45,121 nt of DNA from Bacillus massiliigorillae (GCF_000380245.2 NZ_HG428741.1:3490873-3535993); one strand, 5' to 3'; shown: positions 1 to 8,867, numbered from the stretch's first letter. Notes: generated by a model from the letters alone, not told the origin. A program made the numbers and translations.

Positions 1-86
1 TTTTTCTATTTATATATTGTATAATTAATTCAATATTATAATAATTTTTCTTACAAACAGGAATCAATAACAAAGGGGATAATACG

Positions 87-2789
87 ATGAAACGAAAGGA
101 TATGATTTTTCAAGCCATTCATGAGCATTTTGGATATAGCACATCTTTTACAACCATAGAACTCGCAGATAAACTTCAGATTAGCAGAGCGAATGTCAGC
201 AACGATTTAAACGCATTAGTTAAAGAAAATAAACTAACTAAAACATCGACACGTCCAGTGCAATTCATTCTGAATCAATCCTATTCAAAACTCTCTGTAC
301 CTGCAGAACCAAGTCTTAAACAATTACATTACTTAGACTCTTACTATAAAGAAAATATCAGCCTACGACCAGCAATTGATCAAGCAAAATCCGCTGTTCT
401 ATATCCCCCTAATGGAATGCATACCTTAATACTGGGTGAAACCGGCGTCGGTAAATCATTATTTGCTTCTATCATGCATACCTTCGCAATAGAATCTGGA
501 AGATTACAAAAAGATGCTCCTTTTATCGTGTTTAACTGTGCTGACTATGCCAACAATCCACAGTTATTACTTGGACAACTCTTTGGCGTAAAAAAAGGTG
601 CTTACACAGGAGCAATAGAACAAAAAGGCTTAATTGAAAAAGCAAACGAAGGTATATTATTTCTTGATGAAATCCATCGTTTAACACCTGAAGGACAAGA
701 AATGCTATTCACCTTTATTGATTACGGCTATTTTCGAAGATTAGGTGAAACCGAAAATGAGAAGACTTCAAACGTTCTCATCATTTGTGCAACAACTGAA
801 AATCCCGAATCTTCACTCCTAAATACATTTAACCGTCGAATACCTATGATTATTCAACTACCAGCTTTACGTAACCGCACCTACGAAGAACGTTTTTCTC
901 TTATTAAGCGCTTCTTCTTCGAAGAAAGTAAACGAATCGGTATCGATATTACAGTAAGCACCAATTCAATTCGTTCGTTTTTATTCTATCAATGCCCTAA
1001 TAATATCGGACAACTGAAAACAGATATTCAACTTGCTTGTGCAAAAGCTTACGCCGAGTACATTACTGGAAAAAGAAACAATATTAAAATATATAGTACA
1101 GATTTACAATGGTATATTAAAGAAGGCTTGTTTATAGAGAAGAAAACAAAGCACTCTCTTACCTTCCATAATCATGAATATGTGTTTAACGTTAGTGAAG
1201 GTTTAGTCACTAATGAAACATCAACGTCCACTACAATCTATGACCAAATCGACTACAAGTATGAAGAATTAAAACAACGTGGAATAGAACATGCAGAACT
1301 AGCTGTTTTAATGGAAAATGATATTCATAACTATTTCACACACTACTTGAACAAAATGAACAAAAAAGTTTCTAAGGATAATCTACTTAAAATCGTATCA
1401 AAAGAAGTTATTAATGTAAGCGAGAAAATCATTTCTCTTGCTGAAACGACCCTACAACGAAACTTTGATGAGAAAATCACGACAGGTCTTTGCTTACACA
1501 TCCAGACACTCCTCCAAAGAATACAAGCAAATAAACCAATCTTTCATCCAAATATTAACAGCATTCGTCAAACCTATAAGCAGCCATTTAATCTAGCAGT
1601 AGAATGTATCAAACTAATTGAAGATACATTTAAAGTTAACATACCGTTCGATGAGGTCGCCTTTATCACCATGTTTTTCGTAACCGACAGCGAAGAAAAT
1701 GCTACTCCTCAACCAACAATTATTGTACTAGCTCACGGAAATGGCATCGCAAAAGAAATGGCTCTCGTTACAAATCATTTACTGAATAATGACTCTGTAA
1801 CAGGTATCGATATGCCTTTACATGAATCACCAAAAGATTTTCTCGATCGAGTAAAAAATTTCATTCGATCGATTCATACACCTTCTGGCATTTTGTTATT
1901 AATTGATATGGGTTCACTTACCTTCATTGGAGAAATGATTGAGAAAGAATTTAACATTCCTGTACGAATCATTTCAATGGTAAGCACACCTCATGTGATT
2001 GAAGCCTCGCGTAAAGCACAAATTGGTTATTCATTAGAGGAGTTATATCAAGACGTCAAAAATTTAACACCCTTTTATGTACAAACAAAGAAAGAATCAG
2101 CAGCAGAAATCCATATGCTAAAGAGCGTCATTTTAACAGCCTGTTTAACAGGAGAAGGTAGTGCCGTAGCAATCAAAAGAATGCTAGAAAATTATTTACA
2201 TTACAATAAAGACATGCTCGATATTATTCCAATAAGTATTTACGATAAAAAAGAAATGTACAACATGATTTCAAAAATCACTAAAGAACGCAATATTCTC
2301 TGTATCGTATGTAATTTTGATCTTGATGTACCGTTTGTAACCTTTCACTTGAAAGATATATTATCTATGAAAGCAACCAAATCCATACAAGAGCTCATTA
2401 CAAATGAAGAAGTGTACACCAAGATGTCTCACATCCTTGATGAAACTCTACAAATTACAGATGGTAACCATTTAGTGAACAGCATTCGCAAGGCATTATT
2501 AGATTTGCAAAACAAAACGAATAAAGTTGTAAACTATGAAAGCATGACTGGTATCGTACTTCATATTAGCTGCATGGTTGACCGTTTAAGAAAGAATCAA
2601 CCGCTTACCAGCTTTCACAATAAAGAGGAACATATTCATAACCACTATCGACTATATATTAAGACTAAAGAATGCTTACGAATTCTTGAAACAACTTATG
2701 AAATTTCCATACCAGATGATGAAATCTGTTATATTATGGACATCTTCTTAAAAAACGAAGAGGTAGTACCTAATTTATTACATGATTAA
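87..2789 (+). CDS. celR: LevR/CelR-type sigma-54-dependent PTS operon activator
   Basis: This 900-residue protein is a bacterial enhancer-binding regulator that should activate RNA polymerase carrying sigma-54 (SigL). It has an N-terminal winged helix-turn-helix (about 22-60) and an AAA+ module with Walker A GETGVGKS (117-124), a sigma-54 contact loop GAYTGA (171-176, a GAFTGA variant) and Walker B GILFLDE (190-196). A first PRD follows (about 430-540), then a mannose-type EIIA-like domain with the LAHGN histidine (about 560-680), and a second PRD near the C-terminus. PRD and EIIA-like histidines are normally phosphorylated by HPr and EIIB, so activity should follow sugar flux. The ATG at 87 follows an AAAGGGG site. 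It converges on the chb operon, whose promoter is a clear -24/-12 element at 7148-7163, so that operon is the likely target. The gene symbol is by family analogy with Listeria CelR. Confidence 0.9.
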   Translation: MKRKDMIFQAIHEHFGYSTSFTTIELADKLQISRANVSNDLNALVKENKLTKTSTRPVQFILNQSYSKLSVPAEPSLKQLHYLDSYYKENISLRPAIDQAKSAVLYPPNGMHTLILGETGVGKSLFASIMHTFAIESGRLQKDAPFIVFNCADYANNPQLLLGQLFGVKKGAYTGAIEQKGLIEKANEGILFLDEIHRLTPEGQEMLFTFIDYGYFRRLGETENEKTSNVLIICATTENPESSLLNTFNRRIPMIIQLPALRNRTYEERFSLIKRFFFEESKRIGIDITVSTNSIRSFLFYQCPNNIGQLKTDIQLACAKAYAEYITGKRNNIKIYSTDLQWYIKEGLFIEKKTKHSLTFHNHEYVFNVSEGLVTNETSTSTTIYDQIDYKYEELKQRGIEHAELAVLMENDIHNYFTHYLNKMNKKVSKDNLLKIVSKEVINVSEKIISLAETTLQRNFDEKITTGLCLHIQTLLQRIQANKPIFHPNINSIRQTYKQPFNLAVECIKLIEDTFKVNIPFDEVAFITMFFVTDSEENATPQPTIIVLAHGNGIAKEMALVTNHLLNNDSVTGIDMPLHESPKDFLDRVKNFIRSIHTPSGILLLIDMGSLTFIGEMIEKEFNIPVRIISMVSTPHVIEASRKAQIGYSLEELYQDVKNLTPFYVQTKKESAAEIHMLKSVILTACLTGEGSAVAIKRMLENYLHYNKDMLDIIPISIYDKKEMYNMISKITKERNILCIVCNFDLDVPFVTFHLKDILSMKATKSIQELITNEEVYTKMSHILDETLQITDGNHLVNSIRKALLDLQNKTNKVVNYESMTGIVLHISCMVDRLRKNQPLTSFHNKEEHIHNHYRLYIKTKECLRILETTYEISIPDDEICYIMDIFLKNEEVVPNLLHD

Positions 2790-2839
2790 AAAGGCGTTGC
2801 AAAAAGTAAATGAACCATACTTTTTGCACGCCTTTTTTG
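2788..2839. terminator. Bidirectional intrinsic terminator between celR and chbG
   Basis: A long stem (AAAAGGCG-TGCAAAAAGTA pairing with its complement, one bulged T) is flanked by A and T runs. It can end both the celR transcript and the converging chb operon. Confidence 0.85.
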
Positions 2840-2878
2840 TTTTTTACAAATAAAATTTTAGTAATTAAGGAGGGGTGT

Positions 2879-3592
2879 TCAACCAACAAGTTCACAACCA
2901 AGAGGTAACTTTGCTTTCATTAATATCTCAAGTTCCTTCAAGCGTGGAAAAAAGTACGATGTACCCTTTTGTAAATCAACATCTAAATAAGCAGGGTGAC
3001 ACATCACTTCTACCGTATGCCCCTCCTCTACTTTTGAAGGCAAGTTCAAAAAGTAATCTTCACTTACTCCTTCATTATAAAAATCGAATAATGCCACATC
3101 ACTATACATTTTGATGCCTTCTATCGCATCTTTCCCATTTCTTCTAACAGGAACATTGTATTTTTGAGCAAGCTTACGAGTAACTTCTTGTAGTTTTGGA
3201 TGCATATGAACGTGATGGTGGCTATCGAAATGATTAGGTTTTCTTCCAAATGAAAGGAAACGTTGAATTTGCGCTTCCCACTCTTTTTCTACTTCCTCTA
3301 ATTTAAGATCAAAATTGTCCATTAACATCGATAAAGTTTTAAAGTTCCCGTTACTTTGAATAAGTGATTCTACTCCTTCTTTCCAGAGAGGAGCACCCGT
3401 AGTTAACACTAAATGAATACCGATGGCTAAATTCCGATAAGGATTTGCTAGTCGAAAGGCATGCTCTACTGCGTTCATATTCATCATCATCGTTGTAGAA
3501 TTAACAAGACCATACTGATGAGCGTCAATAATACCGTAATTCAACCCTCGTGAATAACCAAAGTCATCAGCATTTACAATTACACGAATCAT
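2879..3592 (-). CDS. chbG: ChbG/YdjC-family carbohydrate deacetylase
   Basis: Last gene of the PTS operon. YdjC/ChbG proteins remove an N-acetyl group from chito-oligosaccharides; in E. coli ChbG acts on chitobiose (or its phosphate) so that ChbF can hydrolyse it. Visible family marks are the metal-binding NADDFGYSRG near the N-terminus and the FDSHHHVHMHP histidine cluster. The start is placed at the ATG at 3592, reading MIRVIVNADD, because it lies 8 nt after GGGTGGGAG; an upstream in-frame GTG at 3607 sits inside that site. The protein is about 237 residues, normal for the family. It begins 17 nt after the chbF stop, so translation is probably coupled. Its presence is the best evidence that the substrate is N-acetylated (chitobiose-like) rather than plain cellobiose. 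Confidence 0.88.
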   Translation of the reverse strand: MIRVIVNADDFGYSRGLNYGIIDAHQYGLVNSTTMMMNMNAVEHAFRLANPYRNLAIGIHLVLTTGAPLWKEGVESLIQSNGNFKTLSMLMDNFDLKLEEVEKEWEAQIQRFLSFGRKPNHFDSHHHVHMHPKLQEVTRKLAQKYNVPVRRNGKDAIEGIKMYSDVALFDFYNEGVSEDYFLNLPSKVEEGHTVEVMCHPAYLDVDLQKGTSYFFPRLKELEILMKAKLPLGCELVG

Positions 3593-3609
3593 TCTAGCAT
3601 CTCCCACCC

Positions 3610-4917
3610 TTAATTAAACTGTGGTAAATAAGCTTTGTGCGCTTCTAACATTTCATCCAGTATTTGCTTCGCTACTACATCGGAAGGTACGAGTGGATTA
3701 ATCGTCATAGCAAGAAGCGCCGTACGATAATTACCTGTTACTGCCGCATCACAAGTTACTCGTTCGAAGGATTTGATTTGTTGTACAAGACCTCTTACTG
3801 CTACTGGTAAATCTCCTATCGCAATAGGCTTGGGACCATCTTTTGTAATAACGCAATTGATTTCAACCGCTGAATCATCTGGTAAACTCGCAATCGCTCC
3901 ATTATTTCGAGTGTTAACAGGTTGGATATCGCCTTTATTATTGTAAATAGATGCTATTAGACTACAAGCCGCGTCACTATAATAAGCTCCACCTCTTTTT
4001 TCTAATTGAGGAGGTTTGATGTCTAAAGTAGGATCTTTATATAATTCAAACAGCTCCGCTTCTAATTTCTTAACCACTTCTCCACGACAGCCATTTTCTA
4101 ATGCTTCTCGTTTTTCCTGCTCTAACATTTCTCTTGTTTTATAATAATAGCGATGATATGGACAAGGAATTGCCTGAAGGGCTTGAATAAATTCAGGTTC
4201 CCAATCTAATGCAGCAATATTTTGCATTGACATTTTGTTATCTTTACTCGTTACGCGATTAATAACTTTCTCCGTCACCTCTTCACCATCAACAAAGACG
4301 TGTAAGCCGAATACCATATGATTCAATCCCGCAAAATCAATGTGAACACGGTCCGCTTCTACATCTAACATTTCCGCAATTTGCATACGAATATGTATCG
4401 GAACATTACACAAACCTACTACTTTCTTAAAATTCGAATAACGTAAAACCGCTTCCGTCACCATCCCCGCTGGATTAGTAAAATTAACAAGCCATGCATT
4501 AGGGCATAATTCTTCAATATCTTTCACAATATCTAAAATCACCGGAATGGTTCGTAATGCTTTAAATAAGCCACCTGGGCCGTTCGTTTCTTGACCAATA
4601 ACCTCATATTTCAAAGGAATTTTCTCATCCAATATTCGCGCTTCTATCTGTCCGATTCGCATTTGAGTTGTCACAAAGTCAGCATCAACTAATGCTTCAC
4701 GGCGGTTTAATGATAGATGAACTGTAATTGGCATGTCAGCTTTTTCAATCATTCGCTTGGCGAGATTCCCTACGACTTCTAGCTTTTCTTTTCCTTCTTC
4801 AATGTCAACAAGCCATAGTTCGCTAATAGGAAATTCATGATATCGCTTAATAAATCCTTCTACTAACTCCGGTGTATAACTTGAACCTCCACCAATAGTC
4901 ACAACCTTAACCATCAT
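3610..4917 (-). CDS. chbF: GH4 family NAD-dependent 6-phospho-beta-glucosidase
   Basis: Glycoside hydrolase family 4 enzyme (435 residues, normal length) that cleaves 6-phosphorylated disaccharides in the cytoplasm by an NAD- and metal-dependent redox mechanism. The N-terminal Rossmann motif is VVTIGGGSSYTPELV. The metal-ligand regions VGLCNVP (Cys) and GLNHMVFG (His) and the NFTNPAG motif are all visible. It is also comparable to LicH/CelF; I prefer ChbF because chbG follows directly and the order matches E. coli chbBCA-FG without the regulator. Ribosome binding site GAAAGGATAGG precedes ATGATG; either ATG could be used. Confidence 0.88.
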   Translation of the reverse strand: MMVKVVTIGGGSSYTPELVEGFIKRYHEFPISELWLVDIEEGKEKLEVVGNLAKRMIEKADMPITVHLSLNRREALVDADFVTTQMRIGQIEARILDEKIPLKYEVIGQETNGPGGLFKALRTIPVILDIVKDIEELCPNAWLVNFTNPAGMVTEAVLRYSNFKKVVGLCNVPIHIRMQIAEMLDVEADRVHIDFAGLNHMVFGLHVFVDGEEVTEKVINRVTSKDNKMSMQNIAALDWEPEFIQALQAIPCPYHRYYYKTREMLEQEKREALENGCRGEVVKKLEAELFELYKDPTLDIKPPQLEKRGGAYYSDAACSLIASIYNNKGDIQPVNTRNNGAIASLPDDSAVEINCVITKDGPKPIAIGDLPVAVRGLVQQIKSFERVTCDAAVTGNYRTALLAMTINPLVPSDVVAKQILDEMLEAHKAYLPQFN

Positions 4918-4998
4918 TCCACCTATCCTTTCGCATTATAATTCAATAGGAAAGAAGAGAATCTAGTTGAGATTCTCCTCTTCACCTGAGATCTAACT

Positions 4999-5325
4999 CT
5001 ATTTATCTTCAGCCATCTTCTCATGTAAAAAAATAATTTCTTCTGCTAGTTCCTTCACAGTAATAGATGTCATTAAATGATCTTGTGCATGCACCATTAG
5101 AATAGAAACTTCATTTTTAATTCCTTTTGCTTCCGCTTGAATAAGTGTAGTCTGAGTACGATGGGCTTCATTTAATTCTTGTTTTGCAGCTTCAACCTTT
5201 TGCTTTGCTTCTTCAAACTTGCCTTGTCGTGCTAAAAACATAGCTTCCATGATATCACTTCGAGCATTGCCACTATGAAGAATAAGCTGAAAAGCAATCT
5301 GGTCGATTGATAAAGATGCTGTCAT
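4999..5325 (-). CDS. chbA: PTS lactose/cellobiose/chitobiose-family EIIA
   Basis: Small all-helical PTS IIA protein that passes phosphate from HPr to EIIB. The phosphorylated histidine is in VHAQDHLMT (about His79). The start is the ATG at 5325 (MTASLSIDQ), 7 nt after AAAGGAGG; the longer reading frame starts upstream of that site with GTG and is unlikely. Length is about 108 residues, typical for the family. It lies between chbC and chbF in one minus-strand operon. Confidence 0.9.
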   Translation of the reverse strand: MTASLSIDQIAFQLILHSGNARSDIMEAMFLARQGKFEEAKQKVEAAKQELNEAHRTQTTLIQAEAKGIKNEVSILMVHAQDHLMTSITVKELAEEIIFLHEKMAEDK

Positions 5326-5355
5326 GATGTTTCCTCCTTTTTTCACTAGAAATTG

Positions 5356-6705
5356 CTACATAGAATGTGTAACATTTGCGTCATCTTTTACTTCATTCAA
5401 TCGCTTTTGATCCATACGCTCTTGGATTAACACGAAAGGTAAATAAATAACAACAGATATTACGAGATTAATAGCAGCAAGAACTGCACCTGATACATGA
5501 GCTCCTGTTGCTAAATATCCCCCAAAGACTGGTGGCGTAACCCACGGAATGGTTGTTACTACTGGATAAACAAAGCCCCAATCTATAGCCAAATAAGAAA
5601 TAACAGTTAATATAATTGGTGTTGCAATAAACGGAAATAGCCATATTGGATTTAGTACGATTGGCATCCCAAATAAAACAGGTTCATTAATTTGGAATAT
5701 ACCTGGTGGCATCCCGAGCGCAACCATTTGTTTTCGCTTCTTCGAGGCAATCCATAAAGCAATCAGTAAACCAATAGTTGCTCCAGAACCACCTAAGAAA
5801 ACAAAAGCGTCGAAGAATTGTCCAGCCATAACAGCATACTGCTTTAAATCCGTTACCCCTTTTGCATATAAATCAATGTTATCATTACCTAACTTCGTAA
5901 ATAATGGTGTCGTAATCCCACCAAGAATATTTGGCCCATGCAATCCTAAAGCCCAGAAAAGATGAATAAGAAGTGCTAGAACTAAAGCAAAAGGTAGTGA
6001 GTCTGCAGAATTTGTGAGTGGAGATATGAGCACTTTGTTTATCCAATCGTGGAAATATTGTCCATCCGATACCATACGGAATAATAAGCTCGCAAGCGCG
6101 AATAAAAAGATAGTAATCATTCCAGGAAACAATCTTGCAAATGATCTCGATACAGCAGGTGGCACACCTTCAGGAAGCTTCACAACTAAATACTTCACTT
6201 TGGCTAATCTTACAAAAACCTCCGTCGCAAGTAACGAAATTATAATACCAGTGAATAAGGCCGTAGAGTTAAAATAGGATAAACCAACAAAATCTCCTGA
6301 CGTACCGGTTACATCTTTACTAGCGATTTTTAATGTAATAGTCGCTACACTAGGAGATATAACGAAGAAACATGATAATGAAACAAGCATTGCTTCAAAC
6401 CCATCATCACCATACGATCTAGCAAGCTTATATGCTATGCCAACAACGGTAAAAATCGTCATAAAACCTAATGTTCCGAACCAAATGTCTCCACCAAGCT
6501 GACGATAATTTTCTCCAAACAACGATAGCATCATACGATCATATGGTTTAATCGCTTGCCCTAAATTATTGATAAGAACTGCAAATGCACCAACCATCGT
6601 GATTGCCAACATCCCGATAAGTGTATCTCTAACCGCTAACAAATGCCGTTGGTTTCCTAACTTAGTCGCACCAGGCAAAACATACTTTTCCAAAAACTTC
6701 ATCAT
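5356..6705 (-). CDS. chbC: PTS lactose/cellobiose/chitobiose-family EIIC permease
   Basis: Integral membrane sugar channel of the PTS (449 residues), with about ten hydrophobic segments. It translocates and phosphorylates a beta-linked disaccharide together with EIIB and EIIA encoded on each side. Recognisable family stretches are the N-terminal KLGNQRHLLAVRDTLIGML, LGLHGPNILGG and FQINEPVLFGMPIVLNP; the last contains the conserved NEP motif of the PTS_EIIC family. The start is one of two adjacent ATGs, preceded by AAAGGGGA. The chbA start lies 31 nt beyond the chbC stop. Confidence 0.92.
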   Translation of the reverse strand: MMKFLEKYVLPGATKLGNQRHLLAVRDTLIGMLAITMVGAFAVLINNLGQAIKPYDRMMLSLFGENYRQLGGDIWFGTLGFMTIFTVVGIAYKLARSYGDDGFEAMLVSLSCFFVISPSVATITLKIASKDVTGTSGDFVGLSYFNSTALFTGIIISLLATEVFVRLAKVKYLVVKLPEGVPPAVSRSFARLFPGMITIFLFALASLLFRMVSDGQYFHDWINKVLISPLTNSADSLPFALVLALLIHLFWALGLHGPNILGGITTPLFTKLGNDNIDLYAKGVTDLKQYAVMAGQFFDAFVFLGGSGATIGLLIALWIASKKRKQMVALGMPPGIFQINEPVLFGMPIVLNPIWLFPFIATPIILTVISYLAIDWGFVYPVVTTIPWVTPPVFGGYLATGAHVSGAVLAAINLVISVVIYLPFVLIQERMDQKRLNEVKDDANVTHSM

Positions 6706-6743
6706 GGTCAGTCATCCCCTTTCTTCATCACCTTCTTTAACTT

Positions 6744-7055
6744 TTACGCTTTACTTCCTGCTAAGCTAAGAGCTTGATTTAATACTTTCTCACCATCCAT
6801 CATGCCGTAATCCATCGGGTTTATCACTTCCACCTTTACTCCCACTGGTTCTGCAAGGGCTTTCATTTGATTTAATAGAAATCGGACTTGAGGTCCAAGC
6901 AATAAAACATCTGCTGTATGAATATGATCTCTCGCCGCATCTCCAGATACCGCCCAAATCTTTGCCGTAATTCCTTTATCAGCTGCTGCTTTTTCCATTT
7001 TCGTCACCAGCATACTTGTTGACATGCCAGCTGAACAAACTAATAGAATGTTCAT
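6744..7055 (-). CDS. chbB: PTS lactose/cellobiose/chitobiose-family EIIB
   Basis: First gene of the operon. It reads MNILLVCSAGMSTSMLV; the cysteine at position 8, in the CSAGMSTS loop, is the phosphorylation site of this EIIB class. The start at 7055 follows AAAGGAGG with good spacing; twelve extra upstream codons lie across that site and are rejected. Length is about 103 residues. The leader contains the -24/-12 sigma-54 element about 90 bp upstream of the start codon. Confidence 0.92.
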   Translation of the reverse strand: MNILLVCSAGMSTSMLVTKMEKAAADKGITAKIWAVSGDAARDHIHTADVLLLGPQVRFLLNQMKALAEPVGVKVEVINPMDYGMMDGEKVLNQALSLAGSKA

Positions 7056-7147
7056 ATATATTTCCTCCTTTTTAATATTCATTTTCAGCACTTGTTCCTC
7101 GTTAATCTAGCTGACTTTTGCTGATATGTTTTTACACATAATTAATA

Positions 7148-7163
7148 TGCAATTACCATGCCA
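7148..7163 (-). promoter_or_regulatory. Sigma-54 (-24/-12) promoter of the chb operon
   Basis: Read on the minus strand: TGGCATGGTAATTGCA. This matches TGGCAYG-N4-TTGCW completely, including the invariant GG and GC with correct spacing. Transcription should start about 11-12 nt downstream, near 7137, and run into chbB. This fits the LevR-type activator at the other end of the operon. Confidence 0.88.
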
Positions 7164-7245
7164 TCATATAAATACATTGGTAAAAAACGCACTTTTAACA
7201 CAAACTATAAGGAACATTAATAAAGCGCTCCCAATTTTTTTGTTG

Positions 7246-7297
7246 TAGTGTTTTGTTATAATATTGTTAGTGTTTCGATAATAAAATTTAGTGTTTT
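7246..7297. promoter_or_regulatory. Three phased TAGTGTTT repeats, probable upstream activator sites
   Basis: TAGTGTTT(T/C) occurs at 7246, 7268 and 7289, i.e. 22 and 21 bp apart (two helical turns). They lie about 85-150 bp upstream of the sigma-54 promoter, where enhancer-binding activators usually bind. They also sit just before mpg, so a role in the mpg promoter is possible; TATAAT occurs at 7257-7262. Confidence 0.6.
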
Positions 7298-7325
7298 ATT
7301 TATGCTGAAGTAGGAGGTGTTAACT

Positions 7326-7931
7326 ATGCAAAATAAACTTCATACGCTCTCACTTAGCGCATTACCAAAAAGCTTCTATGAACAGTCGACCTTACAATTA
7401 GCTCAAAATCTACTAGGATGCTTGCTTGTTAAAGAAAGTGACGATGGAATCACTTCAGGTTTCATCGTTGAAACAGAAGCCTATTTAGGTCCAAAAGATC
7501 GAGCGGCACATAGCTTTAATAACCGCCGAACAAAACGAACTGAAATTATGTATGCTAGTCCAGGCCATATCTATACATATCTCATGCATACACATTGCTT
7601 AGTCAATGTCGTATGCGCTCCTATTGATACACCAAACGCTATCTTAATTCGTGCCATTGAACCATTCACAGGTAAAGAACTAATGAAACAACGTAGAGGG
7701 CTTCAAGATATCAAGAAAACAACTAACGGCCCAGGAAAACTAACAAAAGCAATGAACATTACCATGGAAGATTACGGAAAAACATATTATTCTTCTTCAT
7801 TATATATAGCGGAAGGCTTTAACCCCACAGAAATTTCTGTAGGGAAACGAATTGGCATTCAAAATTCTGGCGAAGCAGTCGATTATCCATATCGTTTTTG
7901 GGTAACCGGAAATGCATTTGTTTCAAGGTAA
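7326..7931 (+). CDS. mpg: DNA-3-methyladenine glycosylase (MPG/AAG family)
   Basis: Base-excision repair enzyme that removes alkylated purines. The family signature is clear: LPKSFYEQSTLQLAQNLLG near the N-terminus, the catalytic glutamate in VETEAYLGPKD, then DRAAHSFNNRRTKRTEIMY and GPGKLTKAMNI. About 201 residues, typical. The ATG at 7326 is chosen because TAGGAGGT (7311-7318) precedes it by about 7 nt; an in-frame GTG at 7317 is inside that site. It is transcribed away from the chb operon, and the three TAGTGTTT repeats lie between. A 40-bp tandem repeat begins about 20 nt after its stop. Confidence 0.92.
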   Translation: MQNKLHTLSLSALPKSFYEQSTLQLAQNLLGCLLVKESDDGITSGFIVETEAYLGPKDRAAHSFNNRRTKRTEIMYASPGHIYTYLMHTHCLVNVVCAPIDTPNAILIRAIEPFTGKELMKQRRGLQDIKKTTNGPGKLTKAMNITMEDYGKTYYSSSLYIAEGFNPTEISVGKRIGIQNSGEAVDYPYRFWVTGNAFVSR

Positions 7932-7950
7932 AAAAACAGTTGCTTTCTCT

Positions 7951-8087
7951 TTATTTGAACCGTCATCTGAATTTATGAGTGGTCGTTTCTTTTTTTGGGC
8001 CGTCATCGGATTTTATGAGCAGTCGTTTCTTTTTTTTGGACCGTCATCTGAATTTATGAGCGGTCATTTCTTTTTTTGGGCCATCAC
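7951..8087. repeat. Tandem ~40-bp direct repeat, 3.3 copies
   Basis: The unit contains CCGTCATCTGAATTTATGAG followed by (T/C)GGTC(G/A)TTTCTTTTTTTGG. CCGTCAT recurs at 7960, 8000 and 8041, and a fourth partial copy ends as CCATCAC near 8081. Copies differ at a few positions (ATCGGATTTT against ATCTGAATTT). A period of 40-41 is not a multiple of three, so it is not a peptide repeat. No gene is visible between mpg and the terminator. Confidence 0.85.
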
Positions 8088-8111
8088 TATGTGTAGATAG
8101 TTTAACGCTAG

Positions 8112-8146
8112 AAAACCCTCAGTAACTTCTTAACTGGGGGTTTTTT
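8112..8146 (+). terminator. Intrinsic terminator after mpg and the tandem repeat
   Basis: AAAACCCTCAGT pairs with ACTGGGGGTTTT, followed by a T run (8141-8146). Confidence 0.8.
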
Positions 8147-8291
8147 ATTATATAAAACAGTACAAACACTCTCCATTTTCTGAATGATAGTATTATCATA
8201 TTAGATAAAATTTTGGTTACATGAAAAATAAATCGAACGAAAAAGTTATATCTTTCCAATATATAGTGAGAACAAGGAGGAGATTGCACAA

Positions 8292-8867
8292 GTGGGAGAA
8301 CAAAGTAATAAAACAAAAATTGTAAAACATTCACATTCTGATTGTAATCGATCCTACGAAGAACTGTATGAAGCGACCATTCACGATGTATATAAAACCG
8401 TCTATTTCCTCATTGAAGATAAGACAGATGCAGACGATGTAATTCAAGATATTTACCTACAACTCTATAAATCGCTTAAAAAATATAACGACGACAAGCC
8501 ATTTAAGCCTTGGTTAATGGGAATAGCCATGAAACATATCTCTGCTTATCGCCGCAAACGATGGATGCGACTTCGGATAGCCCATAAGGCAGAAACATAT
8601 AAACCAAATACCTTTTTCGACTTCTCAGATGACCTTATAAATAAAATTTCAAACGAGCAATTACTTACTCTAGTAAATCAATTGCCCTTTAAGCTTAAGC
8701 AAGTTGTGATTCTTCATTATTTAAATGACCAGTCACAAGAAGATGTAGCTAATATTTTAAATATTCCAATCGGCACAGTGAAATCTAGAATTAATGCTGC
8801 ACTCAAAAACTTACGGCAAAAGGAAAAAGTAAAACATCTTTTGAAAGAAAGCGGTGAAATTATATGA
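8292..8867 (+). CDS. ECF-family RNA polymerase sigma factor
   Basis: A 191-residue extracytoplasmic-function sigma factor. Region 2 is seen in DADDVIQDIYLQLYKSLKKY and the following KPWLMGIAMKHISAYRRKR. Region 4 is seen in LPFKLKQVVILHYLNDQSQEDVANILNIPIGTVKSR (given here only as a span, about 136-173), with its helix-turn-helix. The start is a GTG about 11 nt after AAGGAGG; no better start is visible. It overlaps the next gene by ATGA, so the two are translationally coupled, as is usual for an ECF factor and its anti-sigma. I could not find a confident ECF-type promoter upstream, so autoregulation is only presumed. Confidence 0.88.
   Translation: MGEQSNKTKIVKHSHSDCNRSYEELYEATIHDVYKTVYFLIEDKTDADDVIQDIYLQLYKSLKKYNDDKPFKPWLMGIAMKHISAYRRKRWMRLRIAHKAETYKPNTFFDFSDDLINKISNEQLLTLVNQLPFKLKQVVILHYLNDQSQEDVANILNIPIGTVKSRINAALKNLRQKEKVKHLLKESGEII

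Noticed and set aside
2875..3114. 79-residue plus-strand ORF opposite chbG
   Set aside because: Antisense shadow of chbG; AAGGAGG before it is chance or part of the terminator flank, and the peptide looks unlike a protein family.
7215..7235. cre-like site AAAGCGCTC upstream of chbB
   Set aside because: Several mismatches to the CcpA consensus on both strands.
7951..8087. CRISPR array
   Set aside because: The units follow each other without unique spacers, and no cas gene is in the window.
7912..8100. 62-residue plus-strand ORF with repeated SSEFMSG and FFFWA segments
   Set aside because: It runs through the 40-bp tandem repeat; the middle copy is out of frame with the others, and its start lies inside mpg without an RBS.
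8151..8291. ECF autoregulatory promoter
   Set aside because: GGTTAC and CGAACG words are present but not at acceptable ECF spacing or consensus; not reported as a feature.
8119..8334. 71-residue minus-strand ORF upstream of the ECF gene
   Set aside because: No RBS; it covers the mpg terminator, the ECF promoter region and the start of the ECF gene.
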